Shown piece by piece: positions 63,766 through 64,000 of a stretch of 64,000 nt of DNA (positions within the stretch are counted from its first letter, which is position 1; every line of letters begins with the position of its first letter). Both the position numbers and the translations under genes were made by a program. The stretch lies in NCBI RefSeq assembly GCF_030285665.1, contig NZ_CP127295.1, forward strand, positions 8,990,001 through 9,054,000. Direction: 5' to 3'. Source of the DNA: Amycolatopsis mongoliensis. Lineage in GTDB: Bacteria > Actinomycetota > Actinomycetes > Mycobacteriales > Pseudonocardiaceae. The notes under the pieces were generated by a model. The model saw nothing but the letters and a program-made list of their open reading frames with translations. It had not been told where the DNA came from and searched no databases.

Positions 63766-64000
63766 CTACGACGTCGGCGCCTGTGCCGGCCCGAGTGTCC
63801 GGCGCCAGTAGCCGGTGACGCTGCGGCGCACCTGCTCGACATCGACACCGCGAGGGTCCAGCAGCCGTTGCAAGGCGATCCCGCGCAGCTGCCCGACGAC
63901 GGCGATGGCGACATCGTCCGGCTCGAGGCCGGGATCGATCACGCCGGCCGCGATACCGGCCTCGACATCGGCGCGCAGGTCGGCACGGAAAGCGGCGTCC
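63766..64000 (-). CDS. TetR-family regulator, C-terminal part only (5' end outside window)
   Basis: 78 residues visible, ending at TAG 63766. AGVIDPGLEPDDVAIAVVGQLRGIALQRLLDPRGVDVEQVRR is typical of the C-terminal ligand domain of TetR regulators (quoted as VIDPGLEPDDVAIAVVGQLRG and LQRLLDPRGVD). The HTH lies beyond the window end, so the call rests on the ligand-domain pattern. Confidence 0.7.
   Translation of the reverse strand, partial: DAAFRADLRADVEAGIAAGVIDPGLEPDDVAIAVVGQLRGIALQRLLDPRGVDVEQVRRSVTGYWRRTLGPAQAPTS

Overview
This window looks like chromosomal DNA of a high-GC actinomycete, most likely a Pseudonocardiaceae member such as Amycolatopsis. That inference rests on strong G/C third-position bias, many GTG/TTG starts, SARP/AfsR-type, ANTAR and GAF regulators, mycothiol-type remnants and intergenic palindromic elements. 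No rRNA, tRNA, CRISPR array, intact transposase or phage module was seen.

Positions 1-28.7 kb form a polysaccharide-utilisation region. On the minus strand are a Tat-exported GH2 beta-galactosidase (cut by the window start), a secreted GDSL/SGNH esterase and a secreted GH78 alpha-L-rhamnosidase. A frameshifted DMT permease and a ChrB-like/DUF1232 pair follow. A cellulose/cello-oligosaccharide block comes next: a Gfo/Idh/MocA dehydrogenase plus sugar-isomerase-like operon, secreted GH6 and GH9 cellulases, a divergent ABC importer (lipoprotein and two permeases), an intracellular GH1 beta-glucosidase and a LacI-family regulator. Three near-identical copies of a 14-bp palindrome (TGTAAGCGCTTACA type) tie this block together. 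A second ABC import operon (lipoprotein, two permeases, 2-hydroxyacid dehydrogenase, DUF2264 protein) is chained by 4-nt start/stop overlaps. It is preceded by a DeoR-HTH/LacI-like-sensor regulator whose putative operator repeats occur at both promoters.

Positions 28.7-38.3 kb hold a membrane-anchored caspase-like protease head-to-head with an EACC1-like small protein (candidate conflict/defence pair), a TetR/SDR pair, an autoregulated HTH / Clp-N-domain / small membrane protein operon, a P450, a small lipoprotein, and a MarR-controlled nitroreductase/azoreductase pair. Remnants of SARP-type regulators lie nearby.

Positions 38.5-44.9 kb hold the most interesting locus: a 45-residue peptide with four Cys in its last 21 residues, followed by a hairpin, a MauE-like redox membrane protein, a membrane-tethered CxxC thioredoxin-like protein, an ABC exporter, an S26 signal peptidase and a convergent AfsR-type SARP regulator. 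I read this as a dedicated production, oxidation, export and cleavage system for a disulfide-bonded secreted peptide.

Positions 45-64 kb contain a secreted M15 peptidase, a GntR/PEBP divergent pair, a NitT/TauT-type binding lipoprotein, a GAF-ANTAR antiterminator, a secreted trypsin-like protease, an FAH-family enzyme, a large secreted PA14-GH2-LamG glycosidase with an operator-like palindrome at its start, a secreted beta-propeller, an XRE regulator divergent from an SRPBCC protein, three secreted or membrane proteins of unknown function, a run of decayed gene fragments (61.0-62.0 kb), and the 3' end of a TetR regulator cut by the window end.
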